A DNA stretch of 64,000 nt. Origin: Rhabdophis nuchalis. Lineage: Eukaryota > Chordata > Lepidosauria > Squamata > Natricidae. Below, one piece after another: positions 53,101 to 64,000 of the stretch (the stretch's first letter is position 1; each line of letters starts with the position of its first letter). Below the pieces are notes generated by a model. That model made no database searches. It was not told the origin of the DNA and worked only from the letters and a program-made list of their open reading frames with translations. The DNA is taken from assembly GCA_039707465.1 (NCBI GenBank), contig CM077647.1, positions 121,810,610-121,874,609 on the forward strand, given 5' to 3'. A program made the position numbers and the translations under genes.

Positions 53101-56100
53101 TAATGAATTTAATGACAAACTACATTTTAAGATTGTGATTAAGACACTCTTTCTTAACCTATAATGTGTGATTCATAGCACACATTATATTTAATATAAT
53201 CTAAATGTTATTTCAACGTAATCTAAAATAGTCATGATTTAAAATTTTCATGTATAATAAGTGTTGGAAGATATGATTTCACAAAGTGAGAAGGATTGCT
53301 ATCAGGAAAATAACAATCTGTTAGGTAACTTTGCATACATAAATAATTTACACAGGTCTAAAGTACTACTCTCTGGCACTCTTGTCTAATTTTTGTTTTC
53401 CCCCGCCCTGCGGGAGTCCCCCCTTTCGCAGGTTTGGCCCTCAGCTCTAACGAGGGCCCACCTTGATGATGGGTTAGTTAGCCAAGAGAGGTGGTCAAAA
53501 CGGAAGCTAAGGGGTTTTTTAGTTAAATTTTTACTTTGCGTCTTAAGGGGCTCCAGGGAGGGGGAGGGTATACAAACTAAGATTAGGATGGTGGGTGAGG
53601 GGGAAAACCCACCGGGGAATGCCTCCAGGCCGGCTAGCAGTCCCGACGGGGAGGGTGTAGGGTCTAGAATTGGGGGAGGGGGGTCGGGATCAGTCCAATA
53701 GAGGGCTATTCCATCCAGACTGTGTGTGGGAGGGGCAGGTATAACGGGAGCCGAGGGCCATATCATACAAGGGGAGGGCGCACCTGCTGTCTGCAAGCGG
53801 TGGTGCGCTCCGGCTCTCATCGCCCTTCTTGCGACCCAGGGGGTTTAGGATCTCAGGGCCTGGGCCTTCGGCTGGTGTTGTGTAACGCCAGGTCCATGGT
53901 TAATAAAGCCCCCCTCATTCACGATCTGCTTTTGGAGGGGGGAGCGGACCTGGCGGGTATTACGGAGACCTGGTTGGGCCAAGAGGGTGGGGTGCCCCTT
54001 GTTGAGATGTGCCCAATGGGTTACTGTGCATTTCACCAGCCACGAGCCCAGGGTCGGAGTGGGAGGGTGGCGGTTGTTTTAAAGGAGGCTCTGCATCCGA
54101 GGGGGACCACTGTACTGCAGACAGCCGGATGTGAGTCTCTATGTGTGAAGTGGGGTCATAGGAAGCAGTTGGGCTTGCTGATTGTATACCTGGCTCCCCG
54201 CTACGTATCAGCAGCCCTGCCTGAGCTTCTCAATGTGATAGCCGAGATGGCGGTTGACACCCCTAGGCTGATAGTCATGGGGGATTTCAACCTGCCGTCG
54301 ATAGGTGAAGCATCTGAGATGGCACGGGAGTTCATGGCGTCCATGATGGCCATGGACCTGACCCAGTTAGTTCATGACCCCACCCACACTGGAGGACACA
54401 CGCTGGATTTAGTTTTTGTCTCCGGCCAGTGGGTGAGTGATCTTGGTTTAGGGGACATAGTCGTTGAACCCCTTTCATGGTCAGATCACTCTCCGGTTGG
54501 GCTTTCCTACCGCTGCACCCCACCGCAGGGAGGCGGAACCGGAAGCGGCAAGATGGTTCCGCCCCAGGCGCCTGATGGACCCTGAGAGGTTCCAGAGGGA
54601 GCTTGGGCCAATACCTGAGACCCTGACCCGCGACTTGACTGAGGACCTAGTAGCCACTTGGAATAGTGTGGCCACAGGGGCCCTGGACCGGGTCGTGCCT
54701 TTGCGGCCTCTCACCCGGCACCGTACCACCTTGGCTCCCTGGTTTTCCAAGGAGCTGAGGGTGATGAAGCGCCAGAAGAGACACCTAGAGAGCGGTTGGA
54801 GGACCACCCGATCCGAATCTGACTGGACACTGTCACATTTGAAGACCTACCTAGTGGCGATAGAAGCGGCAAAGCGTAATTACTTCTCCACTCTTATCAC
54901 GTCTGCAGATAACCGGCCTGCCGGCCTGTTTAGGGTGACCCTCCTTCATCAGAGGGCACGGGATGCCCCTTTGCAGGGTCGTGCGGAGGAATTTGGGTGT
55001 TATCTGCATGATAAAATTGATAGGATCCGGGCCGGGTTGGCCTTTGACTGGACTAGTTCAGATGGGCTGACGGAGGCAGGTCTTGAGTCAGTCATTTGGG
55101 AAGAGTTCGATCCTGTGACTCCCGAGGACATGGACAGGATGCTGGGGCGGCTGAATGCCACCACATGTTTATTGGACCCATGTCCCTCCTGGTTGGTACT
55201 GGCCTCCCGGGAGGTTACACGAGGCTGGCTCCAGGGAATTGTCAACGCTTCTCTGAGTGAGGGGTTCCTATCGGCCGCCTTGAAAGAGGCGGTGGTGAGG
55301 CCCCTCCTCAAGAAGCCCTCCCTGGACCCGGCTGTGTTGGCCAACTACCGTCCTGTCTCCAACCTTCGCTTTCTTGCGAAGGTTGTCGAGAGTGTGGTGG
55401 CGTGGCAGCTCCCTCAGCACCTGGAGGAAACTGTCTATCTGGACTCGCGCCAGTCCGGCTTCCGGCCTGGGCACAGCACAGAGACGGCATTGGTCGCGTT
55501 GGTGGTTGATCTCTGGAGGGCTCGGGATAGGGATTGTTCCTCTATCCTGGTCCTGTTAGACCTCTCAGCGGCTTTTGATACCATCAACCATGGTACCTTG
55601 TTGCAGCAGCTGGAGGGGCTGAGGGTGGGGGGCACCGTTCTACGGTGGTTCTCCTACCTCTCTGACTGGTCGCAATTTGTGTTGGCAGGAGGGCAGAGGT
55701 CAACGTCGAGGTGCCTCTCATGTGGGATACCACAGGGGTCGGTCATCTTGCCTCTCCTGTTTAACATCTACATGAAGCCGCTGGGCGAGATCATCCCCAA
55801 CCCCTGCAATCTAGGTGGTCGGTCACATGCCCCAACCCCCGCAATCTAGGTGGTCAGGGTTCACAGAGCCAGGGCCCTAGACTAATGCTATGCAACACCA
55901 GGTCCATTGTCAACAAAGACCCCCTCATTAACGACCTTGTGTTGGAGGGGGAGCGGACCTGGTAGGAATTACGGAGACCTGGTTGGGCCACGAGGGAGGA
56001 CTTCCTCTTGTGGAAATGTGCCCGCCAGGTTACCGCACGTTCCATCAGTCACGGGCCCTAGGCAGGGGTGGGGGGGTGGGGGTCATTGTCAGGGAAGGTC

Positions 56101-59100
56101 TTGAGCCGAGAGAGACCACTGTGCCACATATAACCGGTTGTGAGTCCCTCTGCGTGAAGTGGGGCCCAAGGAGGCAGCTGGGCTTGCTGATTGTGTACCT
56201 GGCTCCCCACTACGTATCAGCAGTCCTGCCCGAGCTCCTCGAGGTGATCGCCGAGATGGCGGTTGAGACCCCCAGACTATTAGTCATGGGGACTTTCACC
56301 TGCCATCGGTAGGCGAGACATCCGAGGCAGCTCGGGAGTTCATGGCCTCCATGACGGCCATGGACCTGACCCAAGTAATTCAGGGCCCCACACACGAGGG
56401 AGGACACACACTGGATCTCATTTTTGTCTCTGGCCAGTGGATGAGTGATCTTGGAGTAGGGGATTTAGCCATCGTACCCCTGTCATGATCAGATCACTCA
56501 CTTCTCTGGCTCGACTTTCCCACTGCTACACCCCACTGTGGTGAGGCGGAACCGGAATGTCCAAGATGATTCCACCCCAGGCGCCTGATGGAACCTGAAA
56601 GGTTCCAGACGGAGCTTGGGCCACTACCTGTGGCCCTGACCCGCGCCCCGACAGGGGACCTAGTGGCTGCATGGAATATTGCGGCCACAGGGGCGTTGGA
56701 CCGGGTCGCATCTTTGCGGCCTCTCTTGCGGCAGCGAACCACCCAGGCTCCTTGATTTTCCGAGGAGTTGAGGGTGATGAAGCGCCGCAAGAGACGCCTA
56801 GAGAGGAGATGGAGATCCACACGCTCTGAATCAGACCGAACATAGGTAAGATCCCATTTGAGGACCTACCTTGTGGTGATAAGAGTGGCCAAGCGTCAGC
56901 ATTGTGCTACCCTTATACCCAGATAACCTCCCTGCCGCCCTGTTTGGGGTGACCCGCTTCCTCCTTCATCAGAGGCCGCGGGAAGCCCCTTTGCAGGACA
57001 GAGCAGAGGAATTTTGGGAGTATCTTCAGGACAAAATCGCTCAGATTCGGAGCAAGTTGGCCTCCACCGAAAGTAGTCTGGAGGGAATGTCGAAGGCTCA
57101 TCTTGAGACACCATCGTGGGAGGAGTTTGACTCAGTTACCTCCGAAGATATGGACAGGTTGCGTAGGTGACTGAGAGCCACCACATGTTTATTGGACCTG
57201 TGTCCCTCCTGGCTTGTACTGGCATCCTGGGAGGTTTCATGAGGCTGGCTCCAGGAAATAGTGAATGCTTCTTGGATTGAGGGGTTCTTGCCTACCGTCT
57301 TGAAAGAGGTGGTGGTGAGGCCTCTCCTCAAGAAGCCTTCCCTGGACCCAGCATTGTTAGTAAATTATCGTCCGGTCTCCAATCTTCACTTTCTGGCGAA
57401 GGTTGTAGAGAGTGTGGTGGCACAACAGTTTCCACGTCACCTGGAGGAAATTGATTATCTGGACCCACGCCAGTCCGGCTTCCGGCCCGGACATAGCACT
57501 GAGATGGCATTGGTCGCGTTGGTAGATGATCTCTGGAGGGCCAGAGATGGGGGTTGTTCCTCCATCCTGGTCCTATAAGACCTCTCGGCGGCTTTTGATA
57601 CCATCGACCATGGTATCCTATTGCATCGACTGGAGGGGTTGGGGGTGAGGGGCACCGTTTTACGGTGGTTCTCCTCCTACCTCTCCGGTCGATCGCAATT
57701 TGAATTGGCAGGGGGGCAGAGGTCGACCTCGAGGCCTCTCACTTGTGGGGTACCTCAGGGGTCGGTCCTTTCGCCACTCCTGTTCAATGCATATATGAAG
57801 CCGCTGGGTGAGATCATGGTTTTGGGGTAGATTACCATCTGTACGCTGATGATACACAGTTGTACATCTCTACCCCAAAACACCCCAACGATGCCGTCGA
57901 AGTGATGTCCCGGTGTCTGGGAGCCATGCGGATCTGGATGGGAAGGAACAGACTCAAGCTCAACCCGTCCAAGACTGAGTGGCTGTGGCTACCGCCGCCC
58001 CGGTTCAACCAGTTGTCTCCATCACTGGCCATAGGGGTGAACATCTAGCCGCCATGGATCAGGCACGCAACTTAGGCGTCCTCCTGGATACCCCGCTGTC
58101 GATGGAGGACCATGTGACAGCCGTGGCCAGGGGGGCGTTTTACCAGGTTTGCCTGGTGCGCCAGTTGTGTCCCCTATTGGACCTTCGCACAGTCACTCAT
58201 GCGCTTGTGACGTCCTGTCTAGACTACTGTAATGCTTTCTACATGGGGCTCCCCTTGAGGTGCACCCGAAGACTACAGCTGCTCCAGAATGCGGCCGCGC
58301 GGGCAATTTTGGGAGCTCCCAGATACTCCCATGTAACACCGCTCCTGCACGAGCTGCACTGGCTGCCTGTGGCCTTTCGGGTGTGTTTCAAGGTGTTGGT
58401 CACCATCTTTAAAATGCTCCATGGCACAGGACCTAGTTATTTGCGGGATCGTATCCTGCCCCATACATCCCTTCGGCGGATTCGCTCCCACAGAGAGGGA
58501 TTTCTCCGAGTGCCGTCCGCTAGGCAATGCCAGCGGGCGACGCCCAGGGGAAGGGTCTTCTCTCCATCCTGGTCCTATTAGACCTCTCAGCGGCTTTTGA
58601 TACCATCGACCATGGTATCCTATTGCATCGGCTGGAGGGGTTGGGGGTGAGGGGCACCGTGTTGCGGTGGTTCTCCTACCTCTCCGGTCGATCGCAATTT
58701 GTGTTGACAGGAGGGCAGAGGTCGACCTCTAGGCCCCTCACTTGTGGGGTGCCTCAGGGGTCGGTCCTCTCGCCACTCCTGTTCAATACATATATGAAGT
58801 CGCTGGGTGAGATCATCCGTGGTTTTGGGGTAGAGTACCATCTCTACGCTGATGATACACAGCTGTATATATCTACCCCAAACCACCCCAATGATGCCGT
58901 AGCGATGATGTGCCGGTGTCTGGAAGCCGTGCAGGCCTGGATGGGAAGTAACAGACTCAGACTCAACCCGTCCAAGACCGAGTGGCTGTGGTTCCCGGCA
59001 TCCCGGTACAACCTGTTGACTCCATCACTGGCCATAGGGGACGAACATCTTACCCCTGTGGATGGGGCACGCAACTTGGGCGTCCTCCTGGATACCCGGC

Positions 59101-62100
59101 TGTCCATGGAAGATCAAGTGACAGCCGTGGTCAGGAGGGCATTCTACCAGGTTCGCCTGGTACGCCAGTTGCGTTCCCTATTGGATCGGGATGCCCTATG
59201 CACAGTCACTCATGCCCTCGTGACATCCCGACTGGACTACTGCAATGCTCTCTACATGAGGCTCTCCTTGAGGTGCACCCGAAGACTTCAGCTTGTCCAG
59301 AATGCAGCCGTGCGAGCAATTATGGGAACGTCGAGGTTTGCCCACGTAACACCGCTCTTGTGCGAGCTGCATTGGCTGCCTGTCGTCTTTCGGGTGCGCT
59401 TCAAGGTGTTGGTCATCATCTTTAAAGCGCTCCATGGCACGGGACCTAGCTATCTGCGGGATCGCATTTTGCCCCATACATCCCTACGGCCGATTCGCTC
59501 CCACAGAGAGGGACTTCTCCGGGTGCCGTCCACTAAGCTGTGCCAGCGGGCGACGCCCAGGGGAAGGGCCTTCTCTGTGGTGGGCCCGACCCTCTGGAAT
59601 GACCCTCCCCCCGAAATCAGAACAATCACGGACCTTCGCTCCTTCCGACAGAAACTAAAAACACACTTCTTCTGCTTGGCTGGCCTAGGGTAATTTAAAT
59701 TTTAAATTGTTTAGGGGTTTTAGGGATAGTTTTTAGTTTTATAGGAGTTTTTAGCGCAGGGCCCGTTTAATTTGTTTTTAACTTTGTATTCTGTTTGAAC
59801 TGTTTTTTAATTCCTGTGCCCCGCCTCGAGTCCCTTCGGGGAGAGAGAGCGGGTTATAAATAAAAATTATTATTATTATTATTATTCTCTGTGATGGGCC
59901 CGACCCTTTGGAACGACCTACCCCCCGATTTTAGAACTACTACGGACGTCTGCTCCTTCCGCCAAAAAGTCAAGACCTATCTGTTCCATCAGGCCGGCTT
60001 GACCTAATTTATGCTCCTCGCCCCAGTCTGTAGCTTAAATTTTTTAATCAGGTTTTAATGGGATACAGCTTTAATATTTTATAAATTTTAGTAAAGGTTT
60101 AAATTATTTAATTTGGTTTTAATTATGTATGTACTGTTATGTTTTTTAGATGTTCTTAATTTTCCTGTACACCGCCCCGAGTCCCTTCGGGGAGAGGGGG
60201 CGGTTTAGAAATGTAATAAATTAAATTATTATTAAATTATCCGTAGTTTCGGGGTAGAGTTCCACCAGTATGCTGATGATACTCAGCTGTACAGCTCTAC
60301 GCCGGACCACCCCAACGATGCCGTTGAAGTGATATCCCGGTGTCTGGAGACCGTGCGAGTCTGGATGGGGAGAAACAGGCTCCGACTCAACCCATCCAAG
60401 ACAGAGTGGCTGTGGCTTCCGGCATCACGATATAGCCAGTTGGTACCATCTCTGGCTATTGGGGGCGAGTCATTGGCCCCTGCAGAGAGGGCTCGCAACT
60501 TGGGTGTCCTTCTGGATTCTCCGCTGTCTCTAGAAGACCACATGACGGCCGTGGCCAGGGGGGCTTTTTATCAAGTCCGCCTGATACGCCAGTTGCGTCC
60601 CTTTCTGGATCGTGACATTTTATGCACGGTCACTCAAGCCCTCGTCATCTCCCGCCTGGACTATTGTAATGCTCTCTACATGGGGCTTCCCTTGAGGTCC
60701 ACCCGGAGGCTCCAGCTAGTTCAGAATGCGGCCGCACAGGGGATTCTGGGAACATTTAGATGCTCCCACGTGACACCTCTCCTGTGCGAGCTGCACTGGC
60801 TGCCTGTGGCTTTCTGGGTGCGTTTCAAGGTATTAGTAACCACCTTTAAAGCGCTCCATGGCAGGGGACCTGGCTATCAGCAAGACCGCCTCCTGCTACC
60901 AAATACCTCCCACCGTCCAGTTTGCTCCCACAGAGAGGGCCTCCTCAGGGTGCCGTCGGCCAGGCAATGTCGGCTGGCGACCCCCAGGGGGAGAGCCTTC
61001 TCTGGCAGCCCCAACCCTCTGGAATGACCTACCCCCTGACCTACGGACAATCACAGACCTGCGCCTTTTCCGTCGGGCTTTGAAGACCCACTTATTTCGA
61101 GTGGCCGGCCTGGCATAGTTTCTAAACTGGCATACTTTTAAATGCTTTAGTTTTATATGGTTTTAGTAGGGATTTTAACAGGTTTTAGATAGGCTATTCA
61201 TTATTTAAGGTTTTTTTAATAGGTTTTTAATTGCTTTCTATGTTTTTATTTGTGATTTTACTGCTGCCTGTACATCGCCCTGAGTCCCGGAAGGGAGAAA
61301 GGCGGGATAGAAATTTAAATATTAAATTAAATTAAATTAAATTAATTAAAGTAAGAAGTATACACAATTTTCATTCTTATTTTTACAGGCTGAGAAACTA
61401 GAAAGCTGCTTTTTAATAATAAACATAGTTATAGTTTTTAAAAATTCAGTTTAAAGTTATTAGATTTTATGCCCCAGTTAAAATTCTGGTTTTGCATAGT
61501 ATATAGCCACCTGTATATTATTATTGATTTGCATTAATCCTTTTCATTTCAAAACTCAGAACATGCTTTTAAAACACCGCATGTTCAAAATAAATTTAGA
61601 CTCAGCATTACTGTGTATAAGAGTTTCTAGAAATCTGCTTGTATCTCTTCAGATATCATAGATAACTGTCGGGTCATCAGTGAAGAAGGCAGAAAAAAGG
61701 TATGAGCTTCTAGGAATTCTTCTGCAAATATCCAAATTAAAATCCAAAGTAATATTCATGTCCTGCTATCAGGAACCCTAGGAATTTTTTTTTCTTTTAG
61801 GCTTTTTTAGCTAGAGGAAAAATGTGCTGTTTTAATGCATGAGGCTCTCTTTAAAGGCTGGAAACTTCAAGTATTAAGAATTCAACTGCTAAAAGAGTAT
61901 ATCAGTGAATTAGGAATCAGTTGATGTGAAGCTGACTGCTGATACTTATGAGAATCATCATGTAACTTAAAATCAGCTTTGGGGATTCCAGTTTTGCCTG
62001 CTAGTAAATGTTATTAAAATGGAAAGTGCCTGAGATTAAGCCTTTTCAGCAGTGGCCAATCTATTGACATTCTCTAATGTTCCATGTAATTATACAGAGA

Positions 62101-62518
62101 AAGGTAATACCAGTGTTCCAATTTTAAAACTCTTTATAGTTCAGTGGTATTTATCAGCTTTGAAAATCTTTTTTTTCTTTGAACAAATGTGTTGATTCTG
62201 CTCAATACTGCAGCTGAAAGATTTACTGCATCATTACTATCCTATTGAAATTGACCCTTATCGGACTATGGAGGACAAACTCCCTCTCATGATTGAATGG
62301 TGAGCATTGTACCAAAGATGTCCCAAAACAATTTGCAGGCTGGAATTTGGGGGGGGGGGGGGGTGTTTGCTTAGAAGATGGGTGAATTAGCTCAGCTGGC
62401 AAGAGCAACTGACACTGATGTTTTCCAGGTGGACTAAAGCCCATAACCTCCTGTCCCAGGAAAAGATTCTGAAGAATGATATTGCCCAAATAGTGAAAGA
62501 ATCAGATGTTAAACTCAG
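47133..62518 (+). CDS. NT5C3B: NT5C3B, cytosolic 5'-nucleotidase 3B, exons 1-6 (partial)
   Basis: Coding exons 47133-47135, 50564-50662, 50964-51033, 61653-61699, 62214-62299 and 62429-62518 join in consistent phase (395 nt, 131 codons plus two bases); the gene continues past the right edge. The family is the HAD-type cytosolic 5'-nucleotidase III, which dephosphorylates pyrimidine nucleoside monophosphates; the B form also acts on 7-methyl-GMP. HAD motif I is VISDFDMTL (residues 35-43) with the Asp nucleophile at 38. [11 protein letters not shown] and WWTKAHNLL fit NT5C3B better than NT5C3A, and the KLHL11 neighbourhood supports it. The product would be about 290-300 residues; the remaining HAD motifs are not in the window. 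Exon 1 contributes only the start codon. Confidence 0.88.
47136..48059 (+). other. NT5C3B intron 1, upstream part
   Basis: No repeat or gene recognised in this part; ordinary intronic sequence. Confidence 0.5.
48060..49420 (-). mobile_element. Rex1-type LINE fragment in NT5C3B intron 1
   Basis: Minus-strand frames at 49373-49098 and 49162-48926 encode [32 protein letters not shown] and [11 protein letters not shown] motifs of Rex1/Babar-like LINEs (FVDD in place of FADD), then FKFLGSIIS. The 3' region extends to about 48060. It is cut by an L2 tail at about 48716-48875 and by frame breaks, so inactive. Confidence 0.75.
48716..48875 (+). mobile_element. L2 LINE 3' tail inside the Rex1 fragment
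   Basis: Carries ACCGCCCTGAGTCCCGCAAG and GGTATACAAATTTAATAAAC, the L2 terminus, ending in an ACTATA repeat tail. Confidence 0.6.
49421..50563 (+). other. NT5C3B intron 1, downstream part
   Basis: AT-rich intronic sequence; nothing recognised. Confidence 0.5.
50564..50662 (+). CDS. NT5C3B: NT5C3B exon 2
   Basis: 33 codons between tttcaag and GTATGTG, encoding [11 protein letters not shown] through [10 protein letters not shown], the N-terminal cap helices of the family. Confidence 0.85.
50964..51033 (+). CDS. NT5C3B: NT5C3B exon 3, HAD motif I
   Basis: 70 bp between aatccag and GTGAGTG, encoding [12 protein letters not shown] and NGKRCPTSH; ends one base into the next codon. Confidence 0.92.
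51529..52945. mobile_element. hAT-type non-autonomous element in NT5C3B intron 3, 1417 bp
   Basis: Starts TAGTGGTGGGTTCC and ends TTGAAACCCAACATTG, imperfect inverted ends of the same family as the element at 9927-18432. The 8-bp duplication GTTTGGAG is exact on both sides (51521-51528, 52946-52953). The interior contains a 24-bp perfect inverted repeat, a mariner-MITE end at about 52500-52551, a GA-rich block and the same TGGCCATGCCCACCC module as the inner hAT element at 11082-12296. Open frames inside are not genes. Confidence 0.9.
51759..51833. repeat. 24-bp perfect inverted repeat
   Basis: TGCAATGGGGTGGGGAGAAA(tcca) at 51759-51782 pairs exactly with 51810-51833 across a 27-base loop. 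Confidence 0.9.
52954..53391. other. NT5C3B intron 3, unassigned
   Basis: AT-rich, nothing recognised. Confidence 0.45.
53392..55796 (+). mobile_element. L2 LINE copy D, left part (5' region, endonuclease, RT)
   Basis: The most 5'-complete L2 here. After a GC-rich 5' region, frame 53722-54585 encodes an AP endonuclease ([38 protein letters not shown] with the SDH motif). A frameshift near 54490 leads to frame 54464-55849 with the RT ([32 protein letters not shown]). It stops in RT at ...GEII, where another L2 (copy E) is inserted; the rest lies at 60239-61350. Confidence 0.85.
55795..55855 (+). repeat. 35-bp period direct repeat at the 5' end of L2 copy E
   Basis: CCCCAACCCCTGCAATCTAG(gtggtc) at 55795-55820 recurs at 55830-55855 with one change. 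Confidence 0.8.
55797..58563 (+). mobile_element. L2 LINE copy E, left part, inserted in copy D
   Basis: Endonuclease and RT sequences ([64 protein letters not shown]) spread over several frames with stops, for example TGA in the endonuclease near 56487 and TAA in RT near 57577. It ends at AAGGGTCTTCTCT, where copy F is inserted, and resumes at 59885. Confidence 0.85.
58564..59884 (+). mobile_element. L2 LINE copy F, inserted in copy E
   Basis: A 5'-truncated copy starting in RT ([18 protein letters not shown]) and complete to the 3' end with an (ATT)n tail. It is flanked by TTCTCT on both sides (58558-58563 and 59885-59890), and copy E continues exactly after it. Its coding part is uninterrupted to the stop at 59691-59693, with [12 protein letters not shown]. 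An open frame starting at 58527 runs from copy E into F and is a chimera, not a gene. Confidence 0.85.
59885..60238 (+). mobile_element. L2 LINE copy E, right part (3' end)
   Basis: Begins TTCTCTGTGATGGGCCCGAC, the continuation of the C-terminal domain broken at 58563, and ends with the L2 terminus and an AT-rich tail. Confidence 0.85.
60239..61350 (+). mobile_element. L2 LINE copy D, right part (RT palm to 3' end)
   Basis: Starts ATCCGTAGTTTCGGGGTAGA, the direct continuation of copy D broken at 55796. ATCC is present at both junctions as a 4-bp duplication. It encodes [13 protein letters not shown] and the C-terminal domain ending LFRVAGLA with one frameshift near 61000, then the 3' terminus and an (ATTAA)n tail. 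Confidence 0.85.
61351..61652 (+). other. NT5C3B intron 3, end
   Basis: AT-rich intronic sequence before the exon 4 acceptor. Nothing recognised. Confidence 0.5.
61653..61699 (+). CDS. NT5C3B: NT5C3B exon 4
   Basis: 47 bp between ctcttcag and GTATGAG, encoding (N)[15 protein letters not shown]. Confidence 0.92.
62214..62299 (+). CDS. NT5C3B: NT5C3B exon 5
   Basis: 86 bp between tactgcag and GTGAGCA, encoding [15 protein letters not shown] and [10 protein letters not shown]. Confidence 0.92.
62429..62518 (+). CDS. NT5C3B: NT5C3B exon 6
   Basis: 90 bp between tttccag and GTATGAG, encoding [16 protein letters not shown] and [10 protein letters not shown]; ends two bases into the Arg codon. 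The next exon is beyond the window or further right. Confidence 0.92.
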
Positions 62519-63283
62519 GTATGAGATTTGCATATTGGATACAAAATCAATTCAAGAAAGAGATAAATTATCCAAGCATAATTACAATTGTTTCTTCTTG
62601 ATATCAAATATTCCCCAGTTAATGTGAAGATGGAATTCTGCCTATGGAATTAAATATAAAAATGGGCCCAAAGTTTTAAGGTTTAATATTGCACACCTAA
62701 TAGATTGCCACAATACTATGATGGTTGTAACTATGAGAATCATTTGTAAGACATTTTTCTCCAGTGCTGTCATAACTTTGAGCAGCCATTAAACAAATGG
62801 TTGGAAGTTGAGAACTATCTATAATAAGGTTTCCTACCCAGCATGAACTCGCATGTCAAGAAAAGGATTTGCTACCATCTGATGTTTATGTACATGGGTT
62901 TTCAGTTGATAGAACTTTAAGCCATTGTTGAAATCATCCACCCAAAGTGTACATTTAAATAATATATTTACATTTTAAATTTGATATTTCATGCTAACCA
63001 GTCAATTTATTCACTGGAACTATTGCAATTAAGGATATGTGTGCTATCTAGAAAGCTTTCCTTTTATAAATACAGATTTGACGATTTTATACATTTTAGG
63101 AAATCACATGCTAATTTAATTTTTAGCTAACAGTCTTTAACAGTTTTTAGCTTTTGTCCTTTTTATCTAAGATCCTTATTTGATAAGTGAATGGACAAGT
63201 TCATTGTTTACTGTTGATAATATAAAAAGGATAGTTTTTTCTGTCACTACTTGTGTGCTTCAGGAAATCATTGCCCTATTAAG
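62519..63283 (+). other. NT5C3B intron 6, first part
   Basis: AT-rich intronic sequence; nothing recognised. Confidence 0.5.
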
Positions 63284-63730
63284 CTACCGTATTTTTTGGA
63301 GTATAAGACACACCTTTTTTCCTCTAAAAAGAGGCTGCAAATCTGGGTGTGTTCTATACATCGAATACAGCATATTTTGGCCTCCTGAAACCCCACCCCC
63401 TTCAACAAAATGGCCATGTCTAGCCTTATGGAGGCTTTCAGAGACCTCCTGGGGACTGGGGAGGGCAGAAACAAGCAGAAAATGGACCGGTTTTTTTACC
63501 TCCACCCCCCAGCAGCACTTTATAAGCCTCCATAAGGCTGTGCATGCATTTTTTTGACAAAAAAACGGCCCTTTTTCGCAAAAAAAAGGGCTGTTTTTTT
63601 GCTCTTTTTTGCCCCCTCCGAGCACTCTGCAAGCCCCCCCCCCCAGCTACACTTGCCTTTTATTTGAAAAAAAAAAAGGGCCCATTTTCGCCAAAAACAG
63701 GCCATTTGGGGGGTGTTTGCAGAGTGCAAA
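63284..63730. mobile_element. Mariner-type MITE, probably incomplete
   Basis: TACCGTATTTTTTGGAGTAT(aagacacacc) at 63284 is the left end of a TA-flanked vertebrate MITE type. The interior is rich in A/T/C runs. I did not find the inverted right end, so the element is truncated or diverged. Open frames inside are by-products. Confidence 0.5.
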
Positions 63731-63889
63731 AAGGGATTTTTTTTCCTTTTGGAAAGCTCTTTAACTGATTGATGAGAATTACGTGGATCAAATGCTGTGC
63801 CCGGAGGAACAAAGTTAGGTGCTGCAGATTGTCAGTGATTTCCTTCTCCAGCACATGGATAAGTACACCTAGAAACATCGACCAACCTG

Positions 63890-64000
63890 TAGGATCCTCG
63901 ACTTACGACCAAGCCAATAAGTCTGGTAAACTTTGCATGACCTCGTTTACTTGTTAACAACCAGTTGCGTCTGGCCGGATTCAGTTATCCGGCTTGCTAA
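63890..64000. repeat. Partial squamate interspersed repeat
   Basis: ATCCTCGACTTACGACC and GTTTACTTGTTAACAACC resemble the repeat at 42370-42745. It reaches the right edge. Confidence 0.35.

Noticed and set aside
58527..58600. Start of the 388-codon frame as a gene start
   Set aside because: The first codons belong to L2 copy E and the rest to copy F; it is a junction artefact.
47133..62518. Assignment to NT5C3A instead of NT5C3B
   Set aside because: GGAARLQ and NIIDN resemble both, but [20 protein letters not shown] and WWTKAHNLL plus the KLHL11 neighbourhood fit NT5C3B better.

Overview
The window is a stretch of vertebrate nuclear DNA, most likely from a squamate reptile. Its genes have spliced, GT-AG introns. 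The interspersed repeats are a squamate mixture: a Sauria-type tRNA SINE, several L2-group LINEs, CR1, L1 and Rex1 LINE fragments, a DIRS-like tyrosine-recombinase element, a Gypsy LTR element, hAT and Tc1/mariner non-autonomous transposons, and endogenous retrovirus remains. Snake versus lizard cannot be settled from this sequence alone.

Layout. 1-4193 is the 5' part of a decayed endogenous retrovirus on the minus strand. 4500-9345 holds an L1 fragment, a CR1 copy split by an L2 copy, and a second retroviral pol remnant. 9355-19060 is a nested stack: a DIRS-like element is broken by a hAT element (9927-18432, 8-bp target duplication), which itself carries a second hAT element (11082-12296, 8-bp duplication) and a complete Gypsy element (12663-17609, 5-bp duplication). 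About 20020-39390 is a tandem duplication containing two complete two-exon copies of KLHL11 (24105-26570 and 32695-35157, both plus strand). 39947-46311 holds a SINE carrying a mariner-type MITE, an L2 copy with one long open frame, and a candidate solo LTR. From 47133 to the right edge lies the 5' part of a cytosolic 5'-nucleotidase III gene, best matched to NT5C3B. Six coding exons are visible, and intron 3 (10.6 kb) is filled by a hAT element and three L2 copies inserted one inside another.

How the genes fit. KLHL11 is a BTB-BACK-Kelch substrate adaptor for CUL3 ubiquitin ligases. NT5C3B hydrolyses pyrimidine and 7-methylguanosine monophosphates. They are not a pathway; their neighbourhood matches the conserved block that in human holds ACLY, KLHL11, KLHL10 and NT5C3B. 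Two things differ from that block: KLHL11 is duplicated, and no KLHL10 is visible between KLHL11 and NT5C3B. The two KLHL11 copies are about 99% identical through exons and intron, while their flanks are much more diverged, which points to recent gene conversion or a sharply localised homogenisation.
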